DNA of 64,000 bases from UBA6022 sp035704495 (GCA_035704495.1 DASSWW010000038.1:1-64000), one strand, 5' to 3'. Shown: positions 50,303 through 58,956, numbered from the stretch's first letter. Notes: generated by a model not told the origin, from the letters alone. A program made the numbers and translations.

Positions 50303-51934
50303 ATGAGTAAAGTTGCTGGCTATCTTCAAGAACATATATTAGGTGAGGTGTCGACCAACCCCGCCATTCTAAAAGCGATGAGTACGGATGCAAGCGTGCT
50401 TGAAATGACACCAGAAATGGTCGTCTATCCACGTGTGACGAATGATATTCGTAAAGTCGCGCGTTTTGCCTATCAGCTTGCCGAAAAGGGCCACGTATTG
50501 CCACTGACTGCACGCGGTAGCGGGACTGATCAAACGGGCGCAGCAATTGGTAAAGGCATTGTGCTGGCGTTACCCGCACACATGAACCGTATTTTCGAAT
50601 TTGACAGCAAACAAAAGCTTATTCGTGTCCAACCTGGTGCCAACGCCAAAGCAGTTAATGATGCGTTAGCGCTACACGGTATGGCGATCCCGTCATTGCC
50701 GGTGTCGGCTGAATATAGCACCCTTGGTGGCGCCGTGATGAATAATGCCAGCGGGCCGCTATCTGGCCGCTATGGCGATACTAGCGAGTGGGTGCACCAA
50801 CTAGAGGTTATACTTGCGAATGGTGATGTTTTGCAGACGGAACGACTTAGTAAACGCGAATTGAGTAAGAAAAAAGGCTTGCAGACGTTCGAGGGTGAAA
50901 TTTACCGTAATTTGGATAATTTGATCGAAGACAATAAACAGCTGATCGCCGATAACTTTACGGATGATGTTCGCGACAATGTTGGCTACTCGTCGATTGC
51001 AAAGGTTAAACAAAAAGACGGATCATTCGATCTGACACCACTGATTATTGGCAGTCAGGGAACGCTAGGTATTGTGTCGGAGATGATTATGAAAGCGCAA
51101 TTCATGAGTTCGCAGCAGTCAGTTGCTGCCATTGCCTTTACTGACAAAGAAGTGGCGCGTGACGTATTAGACAAACTGAATGCTTTGACGCCGACTGTGC
51201 TGGAATATTTTGACGGTAGCCTATTTACTGAAGCAGCAAAACAAGGCAAAAAGTATGATTTTTACAAATCTATTGATGGACTTTTAGAAGCAGTCATTCT
51301 TGTGGGATTTGACGATTTTAGCGAAAGAACTCGTCAACACAAAATCAAAAAAGTACGTAAAGTTATCGGTGACATCGAAGCACAAATAGTCAGTGCCGAT
51401 GGCCAAGAAGCCGAACAATTGTTAGCTATTCGCGAAGTAACCGCTTATTCACTAGCACCCGCTGGCAAAGATACGTCTGCGCCACCACTCGTCGAGGGCG
51501 CGTACGTTCCAAAAGAACGATTTGAAGATTTTCAATCAGCTATTAACGCACTTGCGACCAAACATCGGGTTGCTTTACCGCTCCACAGCCGGTCACTTGA
51601 CGGTACGGTGTATACGCGACCGGTTTTGCAGCTGCACAAAGTTGGTGATAAACAAAAAATATTCAAACTATTAGATGAATATGCCAACGTCGTCGATCAT
51701 CACGGCGGTCATTTGATTGGCGAGGCAGGTGAGGGACGCGTTAAAGCAAAATTTGCACATAAACAACTGGACGATGACGTTATAAAGTTGTTCGCTGCAA
51801 TCAAGAATGTTTTTGATTCACACGGCATTCTGAACCCTGGCGTCAAACAAACAGTCGAACTGCGTCAATTGGTAGCCCAGCTACGCGCCAATTACGACAT
51901 GGCAGCATTTAGTCAGCACGGACTATACAACTAA
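50303..51934 (+). CDS. FAD-linked oxidase (GlcD/D-lactate dehydrogenase-like)
   Basis: This 543-residue flavoprotein has a PCMH-type FAD-binding domain (LTARGSGTDQTGAAIGKGIVL, PVSAEYSTLGGAVMNNASGP) and an FAD-oxidase C-terminal domain that ends HHGGHLIGEAGEGR and GILNPGVK. The family oxidises 2-hydroxy acids such as D-lactate or glycolate and passes electrons to a carrier. ATG 50303 follows a GGGAG site; the longer frame from 50204 would include the promoter. It lies alone between two divergent tRNA-Leu genes. The substrate is not known; D-lactate is a reasonable guess. Confidence 0.85.
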   Translation: MSKVAGYLQEHILGEVSTNPAILKAMSTDASVLEMTPEMVVYPRVTNDIRKVARFAYQLAEKGHVLPLTARGSGTDQTGAAIGKGIVLALPAHMNRIFEFDSKQKLIRVQPGANAKAVNDALALHGMAIPSLPVSAEYSTLGGAVMNNASGPLSGRYGDTSEWVHQLEVILANGDVLQTERLSKRELSKKKGLQTFEGEIYRNLDNLIEDNKQLIADNFTDDVRDNVGYSSIAKVKQKDGSFDLTPLIIGSQGTLGIVSEMIMKAQFMSSQQSVAAIAFTDKEVARDVLDKLNALTPTVLEYFDGSLFTEAAKQGKKYDFYKSIDGLLEAVILVGFDDFSERTRQHKIKKVRKVIGDIEAQIVSADGQEAEQLLAIREVTAYSLAPAGKDTSAPPLVEGAYVPKERFEDFQSAINALATKHRVALPLHSRSLDGTVYTRPVLQLHKVGDKQKIFKLLDEYANVVDHHGGHLIGEAGEGRVKAKFAHKQLDDDVIKLFAAIKNVFDSHGILNPGVKQTVELRQLVAQLRANYDMAAFSQHGLYN

Positions 51935-52069
51935 GCCTTGAAAACCACTCTGTAAACCGTTATTATAACGAAGCACACGGCCCCTATGATAATCGTAGAC
52001 GGCTGCGCATAAAAAGTGCAGTCCGAAAACGACAATAAACTACCGTACCTCAATAAGTCGTGTCGATGT

Positions 52070-52120
52070 GGCGGCTGCGGTAAACGCAAATTTATAGTAG
52101 ACGCGCACGTAGTTTTCTAA
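52070..52120 (+). repeat. Conserved element upstream of tRNA-Leu, copy B
   Basis: It starts GGCGGCTGCG, has a core AAACGCAAATT-T-ATAGTAGAC and ends AGTTTTCTAA, beginning 91 bases upstream of the tRNA. The rest of the 51935-52069 gap shows no gene; only a weak hairpin GGCTGC/GCAGTCC near 52000-52023 is seen. Confidence 0.65.
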
Positions 52121-52140
52121 CTCGTGAGAGGCTATCGTGA

Positions 52141-52146
52141 TACATT
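52141..52146 (+). promoter_or_regulatory. -10 region of tRNA-Leu(CAG)
   Basis: TACATT followed by GCACTAA, shared with the other tRNA-Leu promoter; RNA would start about 8-10 bases before the mature end. Confidence 0.5.
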
Positions 52147-52160
52147 GCACTAATATATAT

Positions 52161-52247
52161 GCAGATGTGGCGGAATTGGTAGACGCGCTAGCTTCAGGTG
52201 CTAGTGTCCTTCGGGACGTGGAGGTTCAAGTCCTCTCATCTGTACCA
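52161..52247 (+). tRNA. tRNA-Leu (anticodon CAG)
   Basis: 87 bases with encoded CCA. The anticodon loop is TTCAGGT (CAG) on a CTAGC/GCTAG stem, with a long variable arm GTGTCCTTCGGGACGT, T-loop TTCAAGT and discriminator A73. As in the other tRNA-Leu, the first acceptor pair is G1-U72 and pair 49-65 is G-U. It reads CUG. Confidence 0.97.
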
Positions 52248-52284
52248 AAGTAAAAAGAGACCGTTTGGTCTCTTTTTACTTTGG
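52245..52284 (+). terminator. Terminator whose stem starts at the tRNA CCA
   Basis: A perfect 18-bp inverted repeat, 52245-52262 with 52267-52284, loop GTTT. The first three bases are the CCA of tRNA-Leu(CAG); the 3' arm contains five T. Confidence 0.9.
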
Positions 52285-52318
52285 TATGCATAAGAAAATT
52301 TAATTAGGCAGTCTCCTA

Positions 52319-53197
52319 CTACATCAACTCTCTAATCGCTTTCGTTTCTTCCTCATTCGTCACCTTGCCATACTCCAACAAACTTAGCAGCGCCATTACT
52401 TGCGCCGCTCGCGCCGACTCTGCGTGTCCGACAATGATTTTTTCGTTGTAACTTCCAAACAAAATATCATTAAACTGTAAATCATTCATGTCCCGCTCTT
52501 CTTGATTGACAATTTGATTATGCGCCAGTAATTCAGCGGGTATGTCTTCTTCCGGTGTTTCGTTTTCTTCTGTGTCGTAGTAGCCCGTCGGCGCGTCGAA
52601 TGTTTCTCCGCCATATCCCAACTCAACACGATAATCAATCGCTTCCTGTGATTCGGCTATCGTAAAAATCTGTCTTTTGTTCAGCAAAATCGTACTGTCA
52701 AATTCCTCATCCGTCATAGCTGCGTCATTTTCGTATACCGTACTCTCGTATTCTTTTAGGTGCTGGGTATATGCGGCGTGCAATTTTTCTTGTACTTGTC
52801 CGGCAACCATTGGTGGAACATCACCTATGTCCGCTATCGGCACAGCTTCTTGTAGTTCGACGGTATAGACGGTCGAGATTTCATTGTCGTCATCTTCATC
52901 TGGCATCAAGCGCTCGGCTGTAAACGATATTTCGGTCGTGCGACAACGCCCTATGTCTTCAATCGCCAGTTCGTTGTCCAGTTCATCGTCAGAAGTAACT
53001 TTATCTGTATCTTGATTAAAGTAATCGTGAATCAGCGATTCGGCATGATTGAGCAGGTAGACGTCAATCACGCTACTTCCTATCACTCGGCGTATGCGTC
53101 CGTGCTCCCATTCGCCACCGGTACGTTTATTGGCATACGCGTCTAGCAAATCAAACATTTTTTCGATTTCAAAATTGGCCGATTTTTCTGCTGTCAT
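52319..53197 (-). CDS. Hypothetical acidic protein (292 aa)
   Basis: This 292-residue soluble, strongly acidic protein has no recognised family. It starts at ATG 53197 (MTAEKSANFEIEKMF), 7 bases after an extended -10 box (TGT-TATGAT); the longer start at 53209 falls in that box. Segments include WEHGRIRRVIGSSVIDVYLL, an Asp/Glu-rich middle (DEDDDNEIST) and a C-terminal helix (SARAAQVMALLSLLEYGK). Its acidity recalls the orphan 356-residue protein at 19330, but I see no clear homology. Confidence 0.6.
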   Translation of the reverse strand: MTAEKSANFEIEKMFDLLDAYANKRTGGEWEHGRIRRVIGSSVIDVYLLNHAESLIHDYFNQDTDKVTSDDELDNELAIEDIGRCRTTEISFTAERLMPDEDDDNEISTVYTVELQEAVPIADIGDVPPMVAGQVQEKLHAAYTQHLKEYESTVYENDAAMTDEEFDSTILLNKRQIFTIAESQEAIDYRVELGYGGETFDAPTGYYDTEENETPEEDIPAELLAHNQIVNQEERDMNDLQFNDILFGSYNEKIIVGHAESARAAQVMALLSLLEYGKVTNEEETKAIRELM

Positions 53198-53249
53198 AAA
53201 AATAATCATAACATGTAACGGTTAGATAACAATAAGCGTCAGTGTTTGA

Positions 53250-53255
53250 TACAGT
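53250..53255 (+). promoter_or_regulatory. Extended -10 of the second trmH-type gene
   Basis: TGA-TACAGT ends 7 bases before ATG 53263; leaderless arrangement. Confidence 0.45.
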
Positions 53256-53262
53256 AAGATAT

Positions 53263-53892
53263 ATGGAAAATATATCAACGTCATCCATCGGCGTCGGTCC
53301 GCACCCAAAACCATGGCCGACTGGCGAACAGTACGATGCTGAATTGTTAGCGAATGGCGACCGCCGTAACGTCGAAGACAAATATCGCTACCTGACAGTC
53401 GAAGCAATCAAAGCCGATCTTGATAAAAAAAGAGTCGATCTGCATATCGCCATCGAAAACTGGCAACATGATATAAATATCGGTACGATTGTGCGCAGCG
53501 GTAACGCATTCAATGTGGCGGCGATACATATCATTGGCAAACGCCACTGGAACCGGCGTGGTGCAATGGTCACCGATCGCTATTTGTCTGTTTTTCATCA
53601 CGCGTCAGTCGATGAATTTGTCGCGGCAATGCAATCTGACAAACGTCATATTATTGCCGTCGATAATCTTGAGAGGGCCATGCCACTTGCTCAAACCACA
53701 CTGCCACAACACGCAGTATTGGTTTTTGGTGGTGAAGGGCCGGGGTTGAGTGCAGGAATGGTCGCTGCAAGCGAACGACTCGTCATGATTGAACAATTCG
53801 GCAGCACGCGTTCGGTAAATGTCGGTGTTGCGGCTGGGATTATAATCTACGCTTGGATGCAACAACATATATTGACTTCTTTACAACAATAA
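53263..53892 (+). CDS. TrmH-family (SPOUT) RNA methyltransferase
   Basis: The 209-residue SpoU/TrmH-type RNA 2'-O-methyltransferase has motif 1 HDINIGTIVRSGNAFNV, motif 2 VFGGEGPGLS and motif 3 STRSVNVGVAAGIIIYAW. An N-terminal extension of about 65 residues precedes the catalytic domain and may bind RNA, unlike the short paralogue at 20427. ATG 53263 is 7 bases after a TACAGT box; the earlier in-frame ATG at 53242 lies upstream of that box. The target nucleotide is unknown. Confidence 0.87.
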   Translation: MENISTSSIGVGPHPKPWPTGEQYDAELLANGDRRNVEDKYRYLTVEAIKADLDKKRVDLHIAIENWQHDINIGTIVRSGNAFNVAAIHIIGKRHWNRRGAMVTDRYLSVFHHASVDEFVAAMQSDKRHIIAVDNLERAMPLAQTTLPQHAVLVFGGEGPGLSAGMVAASERLVMIEQFGSTRSVNVGVAAGIIIYAWMQQHILTSLQQ

Positions 53893-53906
53893 CGCATGAT
53901 AAGTAT

Positions 53907-54542
53907 ATGAGTATGGAATCTGAAGCTGTGTATCATCCCATCCCTTCGTTCGCCGGTAAATCGACGATTCAGCTTGCGTTTCAGCCAAGTGACAACCTAG
54001 AACAATCGATACAACAATTTGTTAAACCAGATATGCGCGGTAAGCACCGCGTTCATTTTAATTCTGATCCTATTATGCAGTTGCGATACACGGGTGGCGA
54101 CTCAAATGGCATTAAGTATTTGAACGTTCCTGATAAACGTGGTGAGCCGAGTGACGAAGAACTGTTGTATGCGTATACACAGCGCATCGAAACGATACAG
54201 AATCAAAATATTCCTGTTGCTGCGTATCATCCGCGACTAGAACGGCTTGAAAACGGTGATTTATCAATACAACTGGCGCTATTGCCGTCGGAACAAACAA
54301 AACGACGAATAGGCGATACAATTTTGCGCCACATTGGCAGGGATGAGGTGATATACGCCAGAACAGCCATTTCTTATGGAAAACTCGGTGATGACGAAAC
54401 ATTGCAAACGGCGCAAGAAGCAATGATTGAGCGTTTAGCGGTACCAAAACCTTCGGCAGATGAAGATTATTTAAAGCCGTCGCCAATTGCTCGTCGTATG
54501 TATGTTACAGATACGTACGTTACTAGCCATCCAAATCGGTAG
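53907..54542 (+). CDS. Hypothetical protein (211 aa)
   Basis: This 211-residue soluble protein has no recognised family. It begins MSMESEAVYHPIPSFAGKS and looks alpha/beta, with repeated structures HRVHFNSDPIMQLRYTGGD and LSIQLALLPSEQTKRRIG. CATGAT ends 6 bases before ATG 53907, so it is probably leaderless; the longer frame (from 53853) overlaps the trmH end. It stands between trmH and hisS. Confidence 0.6.
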   Translation: MSMESEAVYHPIPSFAGKSTIQLAFQPSDNLEQSIQQFVKPDMRGKHRVHFNSDPIMQLRYTGGDSNGIKYLNVPDKRGEPSDEELLYAYTQRIETIQNQNIPVAAYHPRLERLENGDLSIQLALLPSEQTKRRIGDTILRHIGRDEVIYARTAISYGKLGDDETLQTAQEAMIERLAVPKPSADEDYLKPSPIARRMYVTDTYVTSHPNR

Positions 54543-54609
54543 CACGGATTCATCGATTATAACGCTTTTGCTTGCAAACAGTGGTCAAATATGCAACGAT
54601 ATAAAGTAA

Positions 54610-55950
54610 ATGAGCACACTATCACCACAGTCTTATAAGGGCACTCGCGATTATTATCCCGAGGATAAACGTATACAAAATTTCATTTTCAATAATTGGA
54701 AACGAGTTTCGATGCGTTTTGGGTACGAAGAGTACGGCGCACCATTACTCGAACCGCTTGATGTATACGCGGCAAAATCCGGCCAAGAACTAGCCAACGA
54801 GCAGACATATTCCTTTACTGATCGTGGCGGTAGGACTGTCGCAATCCGCCCCGAAATGACCCCTAGTATTAGTCGTATGGTTGCTGCACGTCGCCAGGAA
54901 ATGGCCTATCCCGCCCGCTTATTCTCGATAGCGAACTTTATGCGTTACGAACGACCACAGCGTGGCCGTGAACGAGAGTTTTGGCAACTAAACGTCGATA
55001 TTTTTGGGGCCGAAGGCGCACTTCCTGAATCCGAAATTATTGCGATGGGTGCAGAGTTTTTAAAAGTCTTTGGCGCGACTGACGATATGTACGTCATCAG
55101 GATCAACAACCGCAAAGTCATTAATTACATGATGGCGCAGTATTTAGGACTAGACGCGATTCAAGCCCAGCTGATGATAAAACTATTCGATCGCAAGAAT
55201 AAAATTAGCAATGAAGAGTTTAGGGATCAGGCGATCGATATTTTTGGCGAATCAATGGCTAGCAGCGGACTCGCGAAGATATCCGCATTATTAAGTGCAA
55301 AAAGTATGGCTGAATTACCTGGTGAAATACGTGAAAGTTCGGCAGTCAAAGAAGTACAAGAACTATTTACACTACTAGAACGCGCTGGCGTAAAAAACGC
55401 TATGTTCGACATTACTCTGATGCGCGGTTTGGACTATTACACGGGCACAGTATTCGAGTTTTTTGATCTGCATCCTGACAACAATCGTTCGTTATTTGGC
55501 GGTGGTCGCTACGATGGGTTGGTCGGGTTATTTGGAGCCGAGCAGATTTCTGCTGTTGGTATGGCACCAGGTCTGACAATGACTGAATTGTTTTTACAAA
55601 CCCATAACTTGCTACCAAAACTATCTTCAACGACCGAAGTTTACATTGTTGTACTAGGCGAAGACACGCTAAAAGGCGCAATGGCCGTTGCAGCAAACCT
55701 TCGTAATGAAGGCGTTAATACCGAGCTAGATATTACAGGGCGCAAACTGGATAAACAACTGAAAACAGCTATTAAAAAAGATATTCCTTATATTATTTTC
55801 ATCGGTGAAGATGAGCTAAAAAGTGAAGTGTACTCATTTAAAGATACCGTTTCGAGTGAAGAGCAAAAACTGAGCTTTGAACGTATCATCAGCACGGTAA
55901 AAGATCGCCGTCACGCACACGTCGACGATTTCGACGATTTATTCGAATAG
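54610..55950 (+). CDS. hisS: Histidyl-tRNA synthetase
   Basis: This 446-residue class II synthetase charges tRNA-His. It shows motif 1 (YEEYGAPLLEPLDVY), motif 2 (RPEMTPSISRMVA to RYERPQRGREREFWQL), the histidine-specific RGLDYYTGTVFEF, motif 3 (AVGMAPGLTMTEL) and a C-terminal anticodon-binding domain (VYIVVLGEDTLKGAMAVA). Motif 2 has RPEMT rather than the commoner RPEGT. An AT-rich -10-like TATAAA lies 4 bases before the ATG, implying a leaderless mRNA. Confidence 0.95.
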   Translation: MSTLSPQSYKGTRDYYPEDKRIQNFIFNNWKRVSMRFGYEEYGAPLLEPLDVYAAKSGQELANEQTYSFTDRGGRTVAIRPEMTPSISRMVAARRQEMAYPARLFSIANFMRYERPQRGREREFWQLNVDIFGAEGALPESEIIAMGAEFLKVFGATDDMYVIRINNRKVINYMMAQYLGLDAIQAQLMIKLFDRKNKISNEEFRDQAIDIFGESMASSGLAKISALLSAKSMAELPGEIRESSAVKEVQELFTLLERAGVKNAMFDITLMRGLDYYTGTVFEFFDLHPDNNRSLFGGGRYDGLVGLFGAEQISAVGMAPGLTMTELFLQTHNLLPKLSSTTEVYIVVLGEDTLKGAMAVAANLRNEGVNTELDITGRKLDKQLKTAIKKDIPYIIFIGEDELKSEVYSFKDTVSSEEQKLSFERIISTVKDRRHAHVDDFDDLFE

Positions 55951-55999
55951 TTCGCTGGTTTGACACGTTCAGCTAGCTCCCATATAGTGAAAGCTAGTT

Positions 56000-56575
56000 A
56001 TGCTTACTATGCAAAAAACAAAAAGTGGATTTACTATTGTCGAACTATTGATTGTTATTGTGGTGATCGGCATTTTGGCAGCTATTACAATTGTGACGTA
56101 TAGCGGAGTGCAGGATCGAGCTGTCGACACCCGTATGCGCGTTGCTGCTAATAAGGTTGAAAAGGCGCTTCGGCTTTGGCATATTGATACAGGCGAATCG
56201 CCACAAGGCGGCTGGGCGTCGACGCTACCCATCAGTGGTAATAATTGCCCTGACGGCGACGTGGTGAATGGGTGGGTAGCAACAGATACCTATCCGTGCA
56301 CACTGGAGGATATTTTGGTGGCTGGCGATTATTTGTCAGAAGATTTTATAGGTGGGCTACCTAGTAATACCTATCAACACACCAGTACCCAATCTGGCCG
56401 TTATTCGATGATGTTTTATCCGTGTAACGAAACCGATGAATTCGCCTTGTACTGGACGCTGCGAGCACCTAGTGTCGAAGACGGTACGCAGTTGCAAGCG
56501 GTGTTGGATGACGGCTGTCCAACTGCCCCCGAAACCACGCATGGCATGCGTGGCGCAAAGATTATCCAACTGTAA
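56000..56575 (+). CDS. Type IV pilin-like protein
   Basis: The 191-residue prepilin has the N-terminal signature KSGFTIVELLIVIVVIGIL: a short basic leader, cleavage before F, Glu at +5, and a hydrophobic helix. The outside domain contains four Cys (NNCPDGD, YPCTLED, FYPCNETDE, DDGCPTAP), which suggests two disulphides. ATG 56000 and ATG 56009 are both possible; TATAGT ends 11 bases before the first. No prepilin peptidase is in the window. It could be polymerised by the PilB-like ATPase at 20967, though that is only by class. Confidence 0.85.
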   Translation: MLTMQKTKSGFTIVELLIVIVVIGILAAITIVTYSGVQDRAVDTRMRVAANKVEKALRLWHIDTGESPQGGWASTLPISGNNCPDGDVVNGWVATDTYPCTLEDILVAGDYLSEDFIGGLPSNTYQHTSTQSGRYSMMFYPCNETDEFALYWTLRAPSVEDGTQLQAVLDDGCPTAPETTHGMRGAKIIQL

Positions 56576-56601
56576 TCTTTGACCTCTTTAAAGGGCTCTG
56601 C

Positions 56602-56607
56602 TATACT
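56602..56607 (+). promoter_or_regulatory. Extended -10 of tig
   Basis: TGC-TATACT ends 10 bases before ATG 56618; leader of about 3 bases. Confidence 0.5.
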
Positions 56608-56617
56608 AACCGTTTGT

Positions 56618-57907
56618 ATGAAGACGACTGTAAAAAACCTATCCGACACCAAAGTCGAGCTGACCATTTCGCTTGGCAAAGAAGAACTTGATGCAGCAGA
56701 AAAAGTTGCAATCTCTAAACTCGCAAAAACAATGAAAGTACAAGGTTTCCGCAAAGGAAAAGTACCTGCTAGCGTTGCTATCAAAAATGTTGATCCAGAA
56801 ACGCTCGCCCAACAAACCCTAGAAGACGCGTTATCTAAAGCCGTTGCGCAGGCCTATATGGATGAAAAAATTCAAGCACTCGACCGTCCTGCAGTCGAGA
56901 TTAAAAAGTTTGTCCCTGGCCAGGAACTAGAATTCACCGCCGAAGCAGAAATTCTGCCAAAGGTAACATTAGGTGACTATAAAAAATTAAAAGTTGAATC
57001 ACCAAAAATCTCTGTTACTGCAAAAGAAGTCGACGAAATTATTGAACGAATGCGTACTGGTATGGCAGAAAAAAAGCCAGTTGACCGAGCGGCAAAAATG
57101 GGCGACGAAACCAAAATTGACTTCGTCGGTAAAAAAGACGATGTTGCGTTTGACGGTGGCACTGCACAAGATTACGAGCTGACACTTGGTAGCAATTCGT
57201 TCATTCCTGGGTTTGAAGAGGGAATTGTCGGCAAAAAACCCGGCGAAACTTTTGATATTGAACTATCATTCCCTGACAACTACCACGTCGAAGATTTAAA
57301 GGGTGCAAAAGTCACTTTTACGACGACGCTAAAAGAAATTAAAGAAGTTGTATTACCAGAAGTCACCGATGAATTTGCCGCAAAAGCTGGCCCATTCAAA
57401 ACCGTTGCTGATTTGAAAAGTGACATCAAACGCGAACTGACTGCTCAAAAAGAACGTGAAGCAGGCGAAAAAATTAAAGATACACTAGTAAAGCAACTGG
57501 TTGAAGTCAGTAAAGTACCTGTTCCAGAAATCTTGCTAAAAGACCAAGCCGAATCAATCGAACGTGATATGACGCAGAACTTGATGTACCAGGGATTAAC
57601 ACTTGATCAGTACCTGGAAAACAAAGGATTTGAAAACAAAGAAAAATGGCTGGAAAGCGAAGTGCATGACGCTGCTGAAAAGCGCGTACAAGCAGGTTTA
57701 GTATTGGCCGAACTAAGCAAAGTTGAAAAAATCGAAGCCACCAACAAAGAATTAGACGAACATGTAGCGCAGTACAAACAACAATACGCTAATAATCCCG
57801 AAATGGTTGCGCAGCTTGACCAACCCGAAGCACGTCGTGATGTCGCTAACCGATTGCTAACAGAAAAAACTGTTGATCGATTAGTCGAGCTAAATACGAA
57901 AAAGTAA
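56618..57907 (+). CDS. tig: Trigger factor
   Basis: Trigger factor is the ribosome-bound chaperone at the nascent-chain exit. The 429-residue protein has the ribosome-binding signature GFRKGKVP (residue about 45), the FKBP-type isomerase domain (KMGDETKIDFVGKKD, GSNSFIPGFEEGIVGKKPGE) and the helical C-terminal cradle. ATG 56618 is chosen: the earlier in-frame ATG at 56579 precedes the -10 box. It ends at a strong terminator; the usual partner clpP is about 1.7 kb away, beyond three minus-strand genes. Confidence 0.96.
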   Translation: MKTTVKNLSDTKVELTISLGKEELDAAEKVAISKLAKTMKVQGFRKGKVPASVAIKNVDPETLAQQTLEDALSKAVAQAYMDEKIQALDRPAVEIKKFVPGQELEFTAEAEILPKVTLGDYKKLKVESPKISVTAKEVDEIIERMRTGMAEKKPVDRAAKMGDETKIDFVGKKDDVAFDGGTAQDYELTLGSNSFIPGFEEGIVGKKPGETFDIELSFPDNYHVEDLKGAKVTFTTTLKEIKEVVLPEVTDEFAAKAGPFKTVADLKSDIKRELTAQKEREAGEKIKDTLVKQLVEVSKVPVPEILLKDQAESIERDMTQNLMYQGLTLDQYLENKGFENKEKWLESEVHDAAEKRVQAGLVLAELSKVEKIEATNKELDEHVAQYKQQYANNPEMVAQLDQPEARRDVANRLLTEKTVDRLVELNTKK

Positions 57908-57928
57908 TACGCTTTATACATGAAATTA

Positions 57929-57960
57929 CCCCCGACACGCGTTGCGCGTCGGGGGCTTTT
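57929..57960 (+). terminator. Strong terminator of tig
   Basis: CCCCCGAC (57929-57936) and GTCGGGGG (57948-57955) pair, followed by C and TTTT. Confidence 0.85.
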
Positions 57961-57990
57961 CGTACCTCTCGTTACTAGGCTGGGTGATGG

Positions 57991-58506
57991 TTATTCAACC
58001 AAACGAATACGACCCGAAGGCAGAAATACGTGTACCGAATGGTATATCTGGATACGGCGACTGCCTTGATCGTTAACGACCGTCAATTCGACTACTCCAG
58101 CGATAGTCAACCGCTGCTCGTAACGAGCGTTGGTTGGCTTTTCCGAATCGATTTTCTTTGCAGGATTATCGACCGACGTTTGCCACAAGCGAACCGCTTT
58201 TAGACGATCGTCGTCGTGAAAACGTGACGAATCAAAACCAGGAACAGCATAGTCACCAAGCAAAGGGTAATTACCCTGTTCGTCCGGCGTGCACTCTATG
58301 AGTAGCCGTGCCTCTGCGTCGCGGTTGTTGAACATCAATATTTCATATGGCATGACGCCGTGTGTCGACAAATCGTTTTGCACAGTAACTGGCGGATTCC
58401 ACTGTCCAGTTTCCTGGTTGTATACATAGTTCTTGTACGACAGTTGCGTCTGGCGTGACAACGTTGTCGTCCAAAAAATGCTAACAGCTTGTTCGGTTGC
58501 GTTCAT
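57991..58506 (-). CDS. Hypothetical protein (171 aa)
   Basis: This 171-residue soluble protein is predicted mostly beta (AVSIFWTTTLSRQTQLSYKN, EILMFNNRDAEARLLIECTP, IAGVVELTVVNDQGSRRIQIYHSV) with no recognised family. ATG 58506 follows an AGAGGTG site; the longer frame to 58575 runs through the -10 region (TGT-TAAAAT). The run of beta strands suggests a binding domain. It shares an orientation and strong ribosome-binding sites with the next two small genes but has its own promoter. Confidence 0.6.
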   Translation of the reverse strand: MNATEQAVSIFWTTTLSRQTQLSYKNYVYNQETGQWNPPVTVQNDLSTHGVMPYEILMFNNRDAEARLLIECTPDEQGNYPLLGDYAVPGFDSSRFHDDDRLKAVRLWQTSVDNPAKKIDSEKPTNARYEQRLTIAGVVELTVVNDQGSRRIQIYHSVHVFLPSGRIRLVE

Positions 58507-58583
58507 AACAAACACCTCTCTAGCGATGGTAAGGTACGTTAAGGTAATTTTAACACATTTCGTTAAAAATAGCAATAATATAT

Positions 58584-58645
58584 AAAAAAGACGAGTAGGG
58601 AGGTCTACTCGTCGGGATCGCTATGATCATCGGTGTCATAGCGAT
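58584..58645 (-). terminator. Tandem 3' hairpins, copy 1
   Basis: On the minus strand a hairpin with stem ATCGCTATGA/TCATAGCGAT (loop 58627-58635) is followed by GACGAGTA/TACTCGTC and a U-run. A 32-base block (58585-58616) is identical to 59040-59071. It terminates the gene at 58657. Confidence 0.85.
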
Positions 58646-58656
58646 TAATCGCGGCG

Positions 58657-58956
58657 TTATTTGATTGTCTTTTTCACATACGTTGCTAGATGAGTCAGTA
58701 TCTTGACAAACTCATCCGCCAGTACTGCTGCTGCGCCGCCGGCTACTGCCGCAGCAGTAGAAACAATATAGACGTCGTTCACAGCGTAATATAGATGCGA
58801 AAAGACATACTGGAAAACGAAAGCAAAAGCCAGTATAGGCAGCCACGTGGCACAAAAGTTATAGAAAAGCGAGTGTTCATCATTAATCAGATATAACTCG
58901 TTCTCACCAACTTTTACATGCTCACCTGTTGTAGGTGCGTTCTCTTCGATATTCAC
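58657..58956 (-). CDS. Small membrane protein (99 aa)
   Basis: The 99-residue protein has a soluble acidic N-terminus (MNIEENAPTTGEHVKVGENE), one clear membrane helix (WLPILAFAFVFQYVFSHLYY) and a second hydrophobic Ala/Val-rich segment (YIVSTAAAVAGGAAAVLADE), then a basic tail. AGGAGG is 10 bases before the ATG. It shares its 3' hairpin block with the membrane-protein gene at 59109, which hints that the two were duplicated or are coregulated. Function unknown. Confidence 0.65.
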   Translation of the reverse strand: MNIEENAPTTGEHVKVGENELYLINDEHSLFYNFCATWLPILAFAFVFQYVFSHLYYAVNDVYIVSTAAAVAGGAAAVLADEFVKILTHLATYVKKTIK

